A stretch of 64,000 bases of DNA from Spirochaetota bacterium (GCA_026398615.1 JAPLSN010000036.1:124001-188000); one strand, 5' to 3'; shown: positions 35,295 through 46,369, numbered from the stretch's first letter. Notes: a model not told the origin generated them from the letters alone. Program-made: numbers and translations.

Positions 35295-35338
35295 TTGACA
35301 AACAAGTTGTTTATTGCAATGATTGCAAAATGCAACTT
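35295..35338 (+). promoter_or_regulatory. marR-hgcAB promoter with dyad operator
   Basis: TTGACA (35295-35300), 17-nt spacer, AATGAT (35318-35323); expected start at about 35330, the ATG of marR. A 15-nt perfect palindrome TTGCAATGATTGCAA (35314-35328) covers the -10 box. It is nested inside an outer, equally centred pair AAGTTG (35304-35309) / CAACTT (35333-35338). This is the shape of a MarR-type autoregulatory operator. Confidence 0.75.
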
Positions 35339-35785
35339 AATGGTATTTCCAGTTTCAGGAAATCGCTTCGGGCACTCGAACGCGTGCTCGAACACGGCCA
35401 TATCTTCGGTCCCGCATGTTGCGACATCACCGTTGCACAATGCCACGCGCTCCTCGAAGTGGATCGATGCAATGGTACCGCGATGGGTGATCTGGCATCT
35501 GCGCTCGACGTGGATCGAAGCACGGCCACCCGCTTCATCGACGAGCTGGTCAAGGCGGGCTTGGCGGACCGCTCCCGAACCGACGCGGACAGGAGGGCCG
35601 TCCGCGTCGTCCTCACCCAAGCGGGGAAAACCAAGGCGGAAAACATCGATGCTGCCTGGAACGAATATTTTTCATCTGCCTTGTCGGGTCTCACCGAGGA
35701 GTCCCGGAGTGCCATCCTGCGGATCATTCCGGATTTCGTCCGCTCGTTGCGGAAGGTCAACGAACGCATGGAGGCCGAAGCATGA
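35330..35785 (+). CDS. MarR family transcriptional regulator
   Basis: 151 residues. The winged helix spans about residues 33-105: ITVAQCHALLEV, GDLASALDVDRSTATRFIDE (recognition helix) and the wing DRSRTDADRRAVRVVLTQAG. Helices at both ends form the dimer interface. There is no ribosome site, so the message is probably leaderless from the promoter above. Its stop overlaps the hgcA start by four bases, so it is co-transcribed with hgcAB and is the obvious candidate regulator of them. Ligand unknown; one Cys pair (ACCD, 30-31) could sense metal or thiol stress, which is inference. Confidence 0.92.
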   Translation: MQLNGISSFRKSLRALERVLEHGHIFGPACCDITVAQCHALLEVDRCNGTAMGDLASALDVDRSTATRFIDELVKAGLADRSRTDADRRAVRVVLTQAGKTKAENIDAAWNEYFSSALSGLTEESRSAILRIIPDFVRSLRKVNERMEAEA

Positions 35786-36786
35786 ACCCGCCCGGCGATA
35801 TCGCGCCGGTCCCGGAATTATCGACCGTGCTGCGCCTGTCGGATTGGCTGGGAACCTTGCGCGTGCGGCTCGGCCTCCGCCGGAGTTCGTACAGCATCCA
35901 ACCGGGACTCTACCGGACGGGCAAGCCCGGTCCAGGATCGCCGGTCCTGGTCACGGCCAACTACAAATTCACGGTGGATTCGTTGCGCCGTGAATTGGCC
36001 GGACTGGATACATGGATACTCGTCGCGGACACGAAGGGCGTCAATGTGTGGTGCTCCGCGGGCAAGGGAACGTTCTCGGCCAAGGAAGTCATCCGGAGGA
36101 TGGGGAAAACAGACATCGCGCGCCATGTCACAGCCCGGGAGCTTATCCTTCCCCAGCTCTCGGCACCCGGTGTCAACGCGAACCAAATCCAGCGCGTGAC
36201 CGGTTGGAAGACCAGGTTCGGCCCGGTACGTGCACGAGACATTCCCGCCTTCCTGGAAAATGGCCGTACCGCCAGCACCGCGATGCGTCGGGTGCGGTTC
36301 AACCTGGCCGACCGGCTTGTGCTGATCCCCCGCGAGCTGATCGCGGGGATCCCGTTCGCGCTCGCAACTTTCGGACTTTCGATCCTCGCAGCCTGGATCG
36401 CCGCGCGCTTCGGCATGCGCGGAAACCCGTTGTCGAAAGGACTCGCCATGGGAACCATCCTTGTCGGCGCGTGGCTCTCCGGCGTCGCTCTCGTTCCAGC
36501 CTTCCTGCCATTCATTCCATCGTCGTGGTTTACGGTCAAGGGCGCACTTGCAGGCGGAGTTTACGGGATCATCGCCTCGATGGCATTCGGCGCCACTCCA
36601 TGGCTGATCGCGGCATCGGTTGTATCAAGTGCAACGATCTCGGGAAAATTCGCATTCGACTTCACCGGATCCACTACCTTTACCAGCCTTTCCGGCGTCG
36701 AACGGGAACTCCGGACAATGCTTCCTTTCGGCATCGCTTCCTTGGCGGCCGCCGTCGCTTTCGCCATCCTGGGAGTCGTGTCATGA
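35782..36786 (+). CDS. hgcA: mercury methylation corrinoid protein HgcA
   Basis: 334 residues. The N-terminal corrinoid-binding domain (about 40-165) has VLVTANYKFTVDSLRRELAG and the diagnostic cap-helix motif NVWCSAGKGTF (residues 88-98), with Cys91 as lower axial cobalt ligand. Most HgcA proteins read NVWCAAGK, so Ala is Ser here. LILPQLSAPGVNANQ and FGPVRARDIPAFL are also family-typical. Residues 170-334 form about five membrane helices. HgcA transfers a methyl group from its corrinoid to Hg(II), making methylmercury. The start overlaps marR (ATGA) and the end overlaps a possible longer hgcB start. Confidence 0.96.
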   Translation: MNPPGDIAPVPELSTVLRLSDWLGTLRVRLGLRRSSYSIQPGLYRTGKPGPGSPVLVTANYKFTVDSLRRELAGLDTWILVADTKGVNVWCSAGKGTFSAKEVIRRMGKTDIARHVTARELILPQLSAPGVNANQIQRVTGWKTRFGPVRARDIPAFLENGRTASTAMRRVRFNLADRLVLIPRELIAGIPFALATFGLSILAAWIAARFGMRGNPLSKGLAMGTILVGAWLSGVALVPAFLPFIPSSWFTVKGALAGGVYGIIASMAFGATPWLIAASVVSSATISGKFAFDFTGSTTFTSLSGVERELRTMLPFGIASLAAAVAFAILGVVS

Positions 36787-36821
36787 GCGTAAACGCCACC
36801 ATTCGCCAGAAGGAATTCTCC

Positions 36822-37322
36822 ATGTACGACTACTCCTATCCCGAAAACGGAAAATCGCTTCGTTTCGATGTTCGGGCATGCATTGCGTGCGGTCGTTGTC
36901 TGGAAGTTTGTCCGCATCAGGTATTCGAATCCTCGGAAGCGGAGAGCGGCATCACGATTCGCCATCCGGAACGGTGCATGGAATGCGGCGCCTGCGTCGA
37001 AAACTGCCCCGTAGCCGCCATCACCGTGCGCCGGGGAGTTGGTTGCGCCGCCGCCGTCATCAACGGCATGCTCCGGGGCACGGACCCGAACTGTGACTGT
37101 CCGGGTCCGTCCTGCTGTACGGGTACCGGAAAGCCGGAGTGCGCTTCTCACAAAGCAGTCGCCGCTCGATATTCAGGCATCCGGGCTCAAGCGCCGCATG
37201 CATCCGGAACACTCCCGTCAGAGAACATTCTTCGCCGTCTCCGACCCGTCAAAACCACACACCCTGCAGCTACACGACAACCCCCCCGGCCGCATCGGGA
37301 TCCACCACCACATGCCGAATGA
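36822..37322 (+). CDS. hgcB: mercury methylation ferredoxin HgcB, extended C-terminus
   Basis: 166 residues from the ATG preceded by GAAGGAATTCTCC; an in-frame ATG at 36783 overlapping hgcA is an alternative. Two 4Fe-4S motifs: CIACGRCLEVCP (20-31) and CMECGACVENCP (52-63). The conserved extra cysteine is in RRGVGCAAAVINGML (Cys75) and the paired cysteines in PGPSCC (98-99). HgcB reduces HgcA and may hand over Hg(II). Known HgcB proteins end at or just after this CC pair. Here the frame stays open for 67 more residues of basic, Pro/His-rich sequence, suggesting loss of the original stop codon. Confidence 0.93.
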   Translation: MYDYSYPENGKSLRFDVRACIACGRCLEVCPHQVFESSEAESGITIRHPERCMECGACVENCPVAAITVRRGVGCAAAVINGMLRGTDPNCDCPGPSCCTGTGKPECASHKAVAARYSGIRAQAPHASGTLPSENILRRLRPVKTTHPAATRQPPRPHRDPPPHAE

Positions 37323-37528
37323 GACTTTCGCTGGATATCAGGGTAAAGAGCGAACGCTCCTCCGGGGCTGTCTTCACCATGTCGCTTACTACTCATTTTA
37401 GTGGAGAGGAACCATGAATCGTCAGTAGTTACCCCTCGCGGGAATGAAAAATGGATGATACATGATATTCCGATCGAGGAAAAATCTTCGACTACACGAC
37501 CCTGAAACTCCGGTCTGAGTTCGAGACC

Positions 37529-37556
37529 TTGTCCTTTGGTACCGATGCGGTACAAT
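37529..37556 (+). promoter_or_regulatory. promoter of the small lipoprotein gene
   Basis: TTGTCC (37529-37534), 16-nt spacer, TACAAT (37551-37556), about 57 nt before the ATG. The rest of the 290-nt gap after hgcB shows no gene. Confidence 0.65.
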
Positions 37557-37612
37557 GAGAGTGGTTGCGATGGTGGATGAATTTCTGTCGCAATTCCAAC
37601 ATGGAGGAAACG

Positions 37613-37912
37613 ATGAAGAGAAAGACAGGATATATCATCTTGGCGGCGGTACTGGCGGGAGGCTTGTTGCTTGGCTGCGATTTCCTGAAAGGCAACGGAT
37701 ATAAAAAGGAGATCGACGAACTTCAACACCAAGTATCGACACTGACGCAAGATCTCAAAAAAGCCGTCGATGAACCGACCAAGGCCGGTATTAAAAAGAA
37801 CCTGCAGGAAGTCCAGAAAAAGCTCGAGGAATTGCTGAAGAAAGCTTCCAGCCAGGGGAAACAGGAAGTAAACAAGCTTCTGGAGGAGATGAAGAAAGCC
37901 ATTGGCCAGTAA
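37613..37912 (+). CDS. small coiled-coil lipoprotein
   Basis: 99 residues. An N-terminal signal peptide with lipobox (AGGLLLGC, Cys22) indicates lipidation and export. The mature part, from residue 30, is almost wholly charged and helical (heptad-like Leu/Val spacing, many Lys/Glu/Gln), a probable coiled coil. No family recognised. It has its own promoter, a good ribosome site (ATGGAGGAAACG) and its own terminator, so it is monocistronic and probably well expressed. Confidence 0.8.
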   Translation: MKRKTGYIILAAVLAGGLLLGCDFLKGNGYKKEIDELQHQVSTLTQDLKKAVDEPTKAGIKKNLQEVQKKLEELLKKASSQGKQEVNKLLEEMKKAIGQ

Positions 37913-37926
37913 ATCGTTTCCTTTCT

Positions 37927-37963
37927 AACCCTAATGTTTCACGTGAAACATTAGGGTTTTCTC
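37927..37963 (+). terminator. terminator whose stem contains parS
   Basis: A 32-nt perfect palindrome (37927-37958: AACCCTAATG...CATTAGGGTT with CACGTG at the centre) followed by TTTTCTCTT. It terminates the lipoprotein gene, and its core is the parS sequence described next. Confidence 0.85.
37935..37950. promoter_or_regulatory. parS (ParB-binding site)
   Basis: TGTTTCACGTGAAACA, identical to the conserved bacterial parS palindrome. It is 5.3 kb from dnaA, in the origin-proximal zone where parS sites normally cluster. It should nucleate ParB spreading for chromosome segregation. Confidence 0.93.
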
Positions 37964-38154
37964 TTACACCAATTCTTCACTTATTAAGAACCGATCCAAA
38001 TTTTTTCTCCCGGGCTCTTTCCAAGATCAGACGCACCTGGAAAGAACTGCCATACAGCACGCGCCGTGCGAAGCGGTTCATCTGCCACCCGCGAGAAATC
38101 ACAAGGCTGTTTCTGAAAGTAACCGCCCTTTGAAACTGGTTCCATTTCCAATGC

Positions 38155-38170
38155 TGTTTCACATGAAACA
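38155..38170. promoter_or_regulatory. second parS-like site
   Basis: TGTTTCACATGAAACA, one base from the parS palindrome (A for G in the centre). It lies 220 bp from the first site, directly abutting the gyrA terminator. Confidence 0.75.
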
Positions 38171-38194
38171 AAAAAGCCACCCTATCAGGATGGC
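38169..38194 (-). terminator. gyrBA terminator
   Basis: On the minus strand GCCATCC-TGATA-GGGTGGC forms a 7-bp stem (one G:T) followed by TTTTTTG. It starts 23 nt after the gyrA stop codon. Confidence 0.85.
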
Positions 38195-38216
38195 CGTGAA
38201 AGTAAGGCGAGATTCA

Positions 38217-40823
38217 TCACCCTGGGTTTTCCGTTTCGTCGTTCTCGGGATTATTCTCCACATCATTTCCCCGGTCATCGGAATCCTCGAAATCGTTTCC
38301 AAAAAGGGACGGCGTGTCCGCAGGGCCTGCAGGCTTGTCGGTTTCCGGTGTGACAGGAATCACCGGAGCGTTTATCGTATTTTCCTCTGCGATATCCTCG
38401 GGTTCTACTCGATCCAGCCCGATAACAAAATCCGGTCGGTCGATATTCACGATTCGGACACCCCGGGCACCCCGTCCCATGGTTCCCACGTCGCTTGCCT
38501 TGAGCTTAAGCGTCTTTCCCTGGCTCGTGATGACGACGACATCATCCGACTCGTTGACCGTGATGGCCCCAACGATTTCCCCCGTCTTGTCGGAATCCGA
38601 ATCGTAGATCTTCTGCCCCTGTGTGCCTCGACCATGGGATGCGTACTCGTCGAATTCCACCCGTTTGCCATAGCCGTACTCGCTGAGTATCAGCATGGTT
38701 TCGCTCGGATCGACGCGAAGCATGGCGGTGAGCTCGTCATTGTCTGCCAGGTGGATACCGGCGACGCCGCGCGATTGCCGTCCCATTACGCGAACTTCGC
38801 GCTCCGTTACGCGAAGCGCCTTGCCCTTTCGGGTGATGAGGACGACCTCGTCCTTACCCCGAGTCTTGCAGGAAGAAACCATGCGGTCGCCTTCGTCCAG
38901 GTTGATGGCGATGATTCCGCGTGTTTTGGCGTGAACGAAATCACTCGTGGCGACCTTTTTGACAACGCCGCGCAGGGTACCCATGAACAGGAATTCGTCG
39001 TCGCGAAAATCCTTGAGGTCCACGACGGTGGAAATGTCCTCGTTGGGGGAAATCGCCAGGAGACTCTTGATATGGGCACCCCTGGCTTGCCGTGTCGCCT
39101 CGGGAATTTCATGAACCTTGAGCCAGTACGCTTTCCCCGCCGTCGTCGCAAAGAGGAGATAGTCGTGGGTCGTGGCCACGAAAAGTTGTTCGAGAAAATC
39201 GTCTTCCATGAGCGCGGCCGAGTTGGAACCTTTGCCGCCGCGTCCCTGGCTCCTGTACGCGCTGACGGGCACCCGCTTGATGAAGCCCTTGTTGGAGAGA
39301 AGGATGACCATCTCCTCGCGCCTGATGAGGTCTTCAATATTGATGGCCTCGATTTCGTCCAGCACGATTTCCGTCCTTCGCTTGTCACCGTACTTTCCGG
39401 AAATCCTGAGCGTCTCTTCCTTGACCACACCGAGTATCTTTTTTTCGTGGCCGAGCAGGTCCTCGAGATAGGCGATCAGGACTTGTACTTCCTTGAGCTC
39501 GGCTTCGATCTTGTCGGTTTCCAGGGTGGTGAGGCGGCCGAGCCTCATGTCGACGATGGCCTGGGTCTGGATCTCGGAAAGCCCGAAGCGCTCCCCAAGC
39601 CTGAGCTTGGCCATGTCCGTATTCCGGGAGCTCCTGATGATCTGGACGACTTCGTCGATGTTCCCGAGGGCGATGACGAGACCCTGCAGAATGTGCTCGC
39701 GCTCCCTGGCCTTCCGGAGATCGAAGCGGGTCCTCTTCGTGACCACGTCGACGCGGTGCGCAACGAACTTGGAAACGAGATCCTTGAGCGAAAGTTGTTT
39801 CGGCCGGCCGTCCACGAGAGCCAGGTTTATGATGCCGAAGGTCGACTGCAGCTGCGTATGTGCGAACAGCTGGTTCAGGATGAGCTTGGCAACCGCGCCC
39901 TTCTTGAGCTCGATGACCACGCGCAGGCCGTCGCGATCGGATTCGTCCCGGACGTCCCCGATGCCATCGATGACCTTGTCCCTGACAAGCTCGGCGATCT
40001 TCGCTACAAGTGAGGCCTTGTTGACGGCGTATGGAATCTCGTTGAAGACGATCTGCTCCCGTCCGCCCTTCATGGTTTCGATCTGGAACCGGCCGCGGAC
40101 CAGGATCTTGCCCTTGCCGGTCACATAGGCTTCATGTATGCCCTTCCTGCCGAAGATGACGCCTCCCGTGGGGAAGTCCGGACCTTTCACATGGAACATG
40201 AGGGCGTCGATGGAGATCTCCGGATCTTCGATGTAGGCCGCTATCGCTTCGCAGACTTCGACGAGGTTGTGGGGCGCCATGCTCGTGGCCATGCCGACCG
40301 CGATCCCCGAAGATCCATTGACGAGAAGATTCGGGAAAGCAGCGGGAAGCACCGACGGTTCCTTCAGGGACTCGTCGTAGTTGGGGACGAAATCTACCGT
40401 CTCCTTGTCGAGATCGGCGAGCATCTCGTCCCCGACCTTGGAGAGCTTGGCCTCGGTATAACGGCTGGCCGCGGGCGGATCCCCGTCCACCGACCCGAAG
40501 TTTCCCTGGCCGTGGACGAGAGGGTACCGGAGGCTGAAGTCCTGGGCCATGCGCACGAGAGCGTCGTAGAGGGAAAGATCGCCGTGCGGATGGTACTTTC
40601 CCATGGCATCGCCGGTGATGCGTGCGCTTTTCTTGGTAGCCGAGTTCGGCTTGAGTCCCAGTTCGTCCATCGCGTAGAGCAGGCGTCGATGCACGGGTTT
40701 GAGGCCATCGCGGACATCCGGCAGGGCGCGAGCTACGATGACGCTCATGGCGTAGTTGAGATATGCGGTCTTGACCTCTTCCTCGACAGGAATCGGGATT
40801 ATCTTTCCGGTCATTTCGGCCAT
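38217..40823 (-). CDS. gyrA: DNA gyrase subunit A
   Basis: 868 residues. Catalytic Tyr122 ([10 protein letters not shown]), the quinolone pocket [19 protein letters not shown], the coiled-coil and tower, and a C-terminal beta-pinwheel with the GyrA box-like QGRGGKG (about residue 560). An acidic tail of about 60 residues follows. Position 83, Ser in E. coli, is Leu here (codon CTT), with Asp87 retained. The start follows AAGGAG with 10-nt spacing. It is downstream of gyrB with a 55-nt gap. Confidence 0.97.
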   Translation of the reverse strand: MAEMTGKIIPIPVEEEVKTAYLNYAMSVIVARALPDVRDGLKPVHRRLLYAMDELGLKPNSATKKSARITGDAMGKYHPHGDLSLYDALVRMAQDFSLRYPLVHGQGNFGSVDGDPPAASRYTEAKLSKVGDEMLADLDKETVDFVPNYDESLKEPSVLPAAFPNLLVNGSSGIAVGMATSMAPHNLVEVCEAIAAYIEDPEISIDALMFHVKGPDFPTGGVIFGRKGIHEAYVTGKGKILVRGRFQIETMKGGREQIVFNEIPYAVNKASLVAKIAELVRDKVIDGIGDVRDESDRDGLRVVIELKKGAVAKLILNQLFAHTQLQSTFGIINLALVDGRPKQLSLKDLVSKFVAHRVDVVTKRTRFDLRKAREREHILQGLVIALGNIDEVVQIIRSSRNTDMAKLRLGERFGLSEIQTQAIVDMRLGRLTTLETDKIEAELKEVQVLIAYLEDLLGHEKKILGVVKEETLRISGKYGDKRRTEIVLDEIEAINIEDLIRREEMVILLSNKGFIKRVPVSAYRSQGRGGKGSNSAALMEDDFLEQLFVATTHDYLLFATTAGKAYWLKVHEIPEATRQARGAHIKSLLAISPNEDISTVVDLKDFRDDEFLFMGTLRGVVKKVATSDFVHAKTRGIIAINLDEGDRMVSSCKTRGKDEVVLITRKGKALRVTEREVRVMGRQSRGVAGIHLADNDELTAMLRVDPSETMLILSEYGYGKRVEFDEYASHGRGTQGQKIYDSDSDKTGEIVGAITVNESDDVVVITSQGKTLKLKASDVGTMGRGARGVRIVNIDRPDFVIGLDRVEPEDIAEENTINAPVIPVTPETDKPAGPADTPSLFGNDFEDSDDRGNDVENNPENDETENPG

Positions 40824-40878
40824 GGGTAGAATTCTCCTTGGATCCTCCGCGCCGCCGCCTCAGCGGACGGGAAAGGCG

Positions 40879-43224
<2,346 letters not shown>

Positions 43225-44664
43225 ATGGACAATATGGATTTCGGTGTTTTTTGGAACGAAGCGATGAACCAACTTCGCGCCGAACTCGGCGAGAACGTTT
43301 TCACGCTATGGTTCAACATCTCTTACAAGTCCGCTTCCGAGACATCCATCATGGTCGGCGTCCCATCCACCTTCTACCGGGACCAGCTGGTGAAGAACTA
43401 CCAGCCCGCCATCGAACGGAAACTCCTTGAGCTTTCGGGGCAACCGAGAGCCATGGAATTTGTAATTGAAAAGCGCCTGGGAAGCGATGAGCCGAATCCA
43501 ACCGGTACAGGGAATTCCGGGCAGCCCCCAGCCGGGAGGGATGACTCACGTACAGGGACCATGTCCCCTGTCGGAACGAATTCGACCGCCGGAAGCGGTG
43601 ACCGTCGACCGGAACCGACACGTTCGAGACATACACAGCTCCGCACCGATTATACCTTTGAAAACTTCATCATCGGGGAAAACAACAATTTCGCTGCCAA
43701 CGCCGCCCTGGCCATCACCAAGAACCCGGGTACGGCTTATAATCCCTTCCTGATCTATGGCGGCGTCGGGCTCGGCAAGACCCATCTCATGCAGTCGATC
43801 GGCAATCGCGTATGGGAAACCAACGAAAAGACGAAGATCATCTGCATAACCGCCGAGGATTTTACCAACGAGTTCATCGAATCCATCCACTCGGGCAAAC
43901 CCCAGCTCTTCAAGAACAAGTACCGATATGTCGACATCCTGCTCATCGATGATATCCATTTCCTCCAGGACAAGCCGCAGAGTCAGGAAGAATTGTTCCA
44001 TACCTTCAACGCCCTGTATAACGGAAACAAGCAGATGGTCTTCACCTGCGATCGCCCCGTTTCGGAGATCAAGGGATTTTCCGACAGGCTCAGGAATCGT
44101 TTCGAACGGGGTCTCAACGTCGACCTTCAACCCCCGAACTATGAAACGCGCTTCGCAATCCTGAAAAAAAAGATAGAAAATGCGAAAATCAATGTCCCGA
44201 ACGCGGTACTCGAAATTATTTCAAAGAATATTTCCACGAACGTGCGCGACCTCGAAGCCGCACTCATGAAGCTTGCCGCCTATGCCGACCTCGTCGGAAA
44301 GGAAATCACTCTGGAGATCGCCCAGCAGCAGCTCAAGGATGTATTCAGCCAGACAAAACACGGCAATATCACGATCGACCATATCATCCGCGTCGTCGCT
44401 GAGTATTTCAACGTTTCTTCGGGTGACCTCAAAGGCAAGAAACGAACCAAAAATATCGCCTTGCCCCGCCAAGTCGCCATGTACATAGCGCGGGAAATGA
44501 CCGAGTATTCGACCACGGAACTCGGTCTGGAATTCGGCGGACGGGATCATACGACGGTGATGCATGCGTGTTCACGGACGGAGGAACGCCTCAAGTTGGA
44601 TCCTAGCCTCGAGACCACAATCAAACGACTGAAAACAACCATCAAGGAGATGAGCATCAAGTGA
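43225..44664 (+). CDS. dnaA: chromosomal replication initiator DnaA
   Basis: 479 residues. Domain I (1-90), a Gly/Pro/Ser-rich domain II linker (about 92-140), the AAA+ domain III with Walker A GGVGLGKTH and Walker B ILLIDDIHFLQ, and the DNA-binding domain IV with signature GGRDHTTVMHACSRTEERL. It melts oriC. It follows TTGAGGCAATATC. A perfect DnaA box lies 24 nt before the start codon, placed for autoregulation. Confidence 0.98.
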   Translation: MDNMDFGVFWNEAMNQLRAELGENVFTLWFNISYKSASETSIMVGVPSTFYRDQLVKNYQPAIERKLLELSGQPRAMEFVIEKRLGSDEPNPTGTGNSGQPPAGRDDSRTGTMSPVGTNSTAGSGDRRPEPTRSRHTQLRTDYTFENFIIGENNNFAANAALAITKNPGTAYNPFLIYGGVGLGKTHLMQSIGNRVWETNEKTKIICITAEDFTNEFIESIHSGKPQLFKNKYRYVDILLIDDIHFLQDKPQSQEELFHTFNALYNGNKQMVFTCDRPVSEIKGFSDRLRNRFERGLNVDLQPPNYETRFAILKKKIENAKINVPNAVLEIISKNISTNVRDLEAALMKLAAYADLVGKEITLEIAQQQLKDVFSQTKHGNITIDHIIRVVAEYFNVSSGDLKGKKRTKNIALPRQVAMYIAREMTEYSTTELGLEFGGRDHTTVMHACSRTEERLKLDPSLETTIKRLKTTIKEMSIK

Positions 44665-44830
44665 CCGTACCTGTGTACAAGTGACCGTTTTTTGTGCACC
44701 TTTTTCCCGCTCGGTGAATATGTGGACAAGCCTGTCGCCGGATCATCGTTCTATCAACAAGCCTATGTGCTTGCCTGGATGGGAGCTTTATGCCTTGCGC
44801 ACATTCGGAATGCCCTTATTATTATGATGA

Positions 44831-44859
44831 TTGATATATAGTTATACTATTGATAATAA
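44831..44859 (+). promoter_or_regulatory. probable dnaN promoter
   Basis: TTGATA (44831-44836), 17-nt spacer, TAATAA (44854-44859) in the AT-rich 292-nt dnaA-dnaN gap. A TATACT at 44844 is an alternative -10. The same gap carries an 11-nt direct repeat (CAAGTGACCGT) right at the dnaA stop codon. Confidence 0.5.
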
Positions 44860-44956
44860 TACCGTACCGTTGTAGGCCTGTTTTTTTTGATAGAGTAAGC
44901 CTTTCCCGTAGACGGCATTATCCAAGAGCCGCGATCGGAAACCGGAGGAGCGAACC

Positions 44957-46060
44957 ATGAAATTTACGTGCGAAAAAAACGCATTTGCAAGGGAGATTTC
45001 CCTTGCCCAGGAAATCATCGCTTCCAGAAACGCATTGTCGATCATGTCCAATGTCTATCTTGAAGCCTCCGACGACGGACTTCTGGTCCGTGCCACCGAT
45101 ATAAAAACGGGTTTTGAAACCCGCCTGCCCGTAGAAACCGTCGAACCCGGAAGCATGACGGTGTTTTGCGACAAACTTACGGTCATACTCGCCAATATTC
45201 CCGAAGGGTCTCTCGAATTCACCGAATCGGATTCGCGTGTGACGGTCAAACCCAGCTTCAAGAAAGTGCGATTCCAGCTCAAGACCATATCGAGCGAAAA
45301 ATTCCCCGAACTTCCGGAGATCGAGGAAAGCAGGTTTTTCGCACTTCCATCACGTGATTTCAAGGATATGATCGGACAAACTTTCTTCGCGGTTTCGGAC
45401 GACGAAACGCGTTTTTTCATGAATGGCGTGTTCATGGAAAAGGTCGAAGGCGGTTTGGCAATGGTAGCGACGGACGGACGCAGACTGGCTTACGTCAGGA
45501 AACAGCTCGAAACGTCCATACCGGACTTCAAGGGTATCATCGTTCCGCCCAAGATCCTTTCCCTGGTTCTCAAGCACGCGCCTGACGAAGGTCCCATCGA
45601 AGTGGCCGTTGGCGACAAGAACCTGTTCGTGAAATTCGGCAACTACAGTTTCAGCACGGTGTTGATCGAAGGGCAGTTCCCGAACTACCAGAAAGTGATA
45701 CCCGAGCACCAGGTGAACAGGCTCGTCGTCAATAGACAGGATCTCATGGACGCCCTGAAACGCGTCGCCATCTTCGTGGAACAGAAATCCAGGCGCACTT
45801 TCCTTGCGCTGTCCGAGGGCGTCATCACGCTTTCGTCCGAGGAAAGCGAATTGGGGACGGCACGCGAGGAAATCCCCTGCCGCTACTCGGGACCCGAAGC
45901 GACGATAGCCCTGAACTACAAGTATCTCGAGGATCCTCTTCGCGCCTGCAGCACTCAGGACGTGACGATAGAGTTCACGGAGCCGAACCGGGCGATCACC
46001 GTCAAACCGGACCCCGAATCGTTCTACTTTCACATCGTCATGCCGATGCAGCTCGAGTAG
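44957..46060 (+). CDS. dnaN: DNA polymerase III beta subunit (sliding clamp)
   Basis: 367 residues with the three tandem clamp folds. Recognisable segments are TRFFMNGVFME, MVATDGRRLAYVRK, EGQFPNYQKVIPE and the C-terminal FYFHIVMPMQL. It encircles DNA and tethers polymerase III. The start follows CGGAGGAGCGAACC. Order dnaA-dnaN-recF is the classical origin order. Confidence 0.98.
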   Translation: MKFTCEKNAFAREISLAQEIIASRNALSIMSNVYLEASDDGLLVRATDIKTGFETRLPVETVEPGSMTVFCDKLTVILANIPEGSLEFTESDSRVTVKPSFKKVRFQLKTISSEKFPELPEIEESRFFALPSRDFKDMIGQTFFAVSDDETRFFMNGVFMEKVEGGLAMVATDGRRLAYVRKQLETSIPDFKGIIVPPKILSLVLKHAPDEGPIEVAVGDKNLFVKFGNYSFSTVLIEGQFPNYQKVIPEHQVNRLVVNRQDLMDALKRVAIFVEQKSRRTFLALSEGVITLSSEESELGTAREEIPCRYSGPEATIALNYKYLEDPLRACSTQDVTIEFTEPNRAITVKPDPESFYFHIVMPMQLE

Positions 46061-46077
46061 TCCTGGCCTGAAAAAAC

Positions 46078-46330
46078 CTTGCCCCGGAGGCATCGAGACG
46101 CGGAGGGGATGCCGGAGGATACGAACCGCGAAGATCACGGAGAAAGCGAAGGGTACGAAGGGAAGAAAGGGAATAAGGGTTGAAGACAAGCAACGGAAAC
46201 GCTCTTGTCGACGATGCCGAATCCATGTCCTGGATGGCCGTTTCTCTCTCCCTTCCCTTCGTGTACTTCGCGCTCCTTCGCGCCCTTCGTGGTTTCTCTT
46301 TCTCAGTACCTCAGTGCCTCCGTGGCAAAT
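46078..46330. repeat. dispersed inverted-repeat element, copy A
   Basis: A non-coding block of about 253 bp filling the dnaN-recF gap. Ends are near-perfect inverted repeats (TTGCCCCGGAGGC at 46079-46091 and GCCTCCGTGGCAA at 46316-46328). The arms are made of related short units: GAAGGGTACGAAGGG on the left and CCCTTCGTGTACTTCGCG on the right, so the whole can fold into a long imperfect hairpin. No transposase. Related to copy B at 51.5 kb. Confidence 0.75.
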
Positions 46331-46369
46331 TTTTGATACTTTTTTCGGTTGCCCGGCGAAGGGTCCAGA

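Noticed and set aside
37414-37428. Four-codon frame (MNRQ) with a strong GGAGAGGAACC ribosome site
   Set aside because: Too short to call; may be the remnant of a gene start after hgcB, but nothing follows.
38130-40013. Long plus-strand open frame opposite gyrA
   Set aside because: Antisense shadow of gyrA; Arg/His/Asp-rich translation without family features, common in GC-rich DNA.
40568-40582. GyrA Leu83 as an acquired resistance mutation
   Set aside because: Neighbouring residues also differ from E. coli, so a natural lineage variant is more likely.
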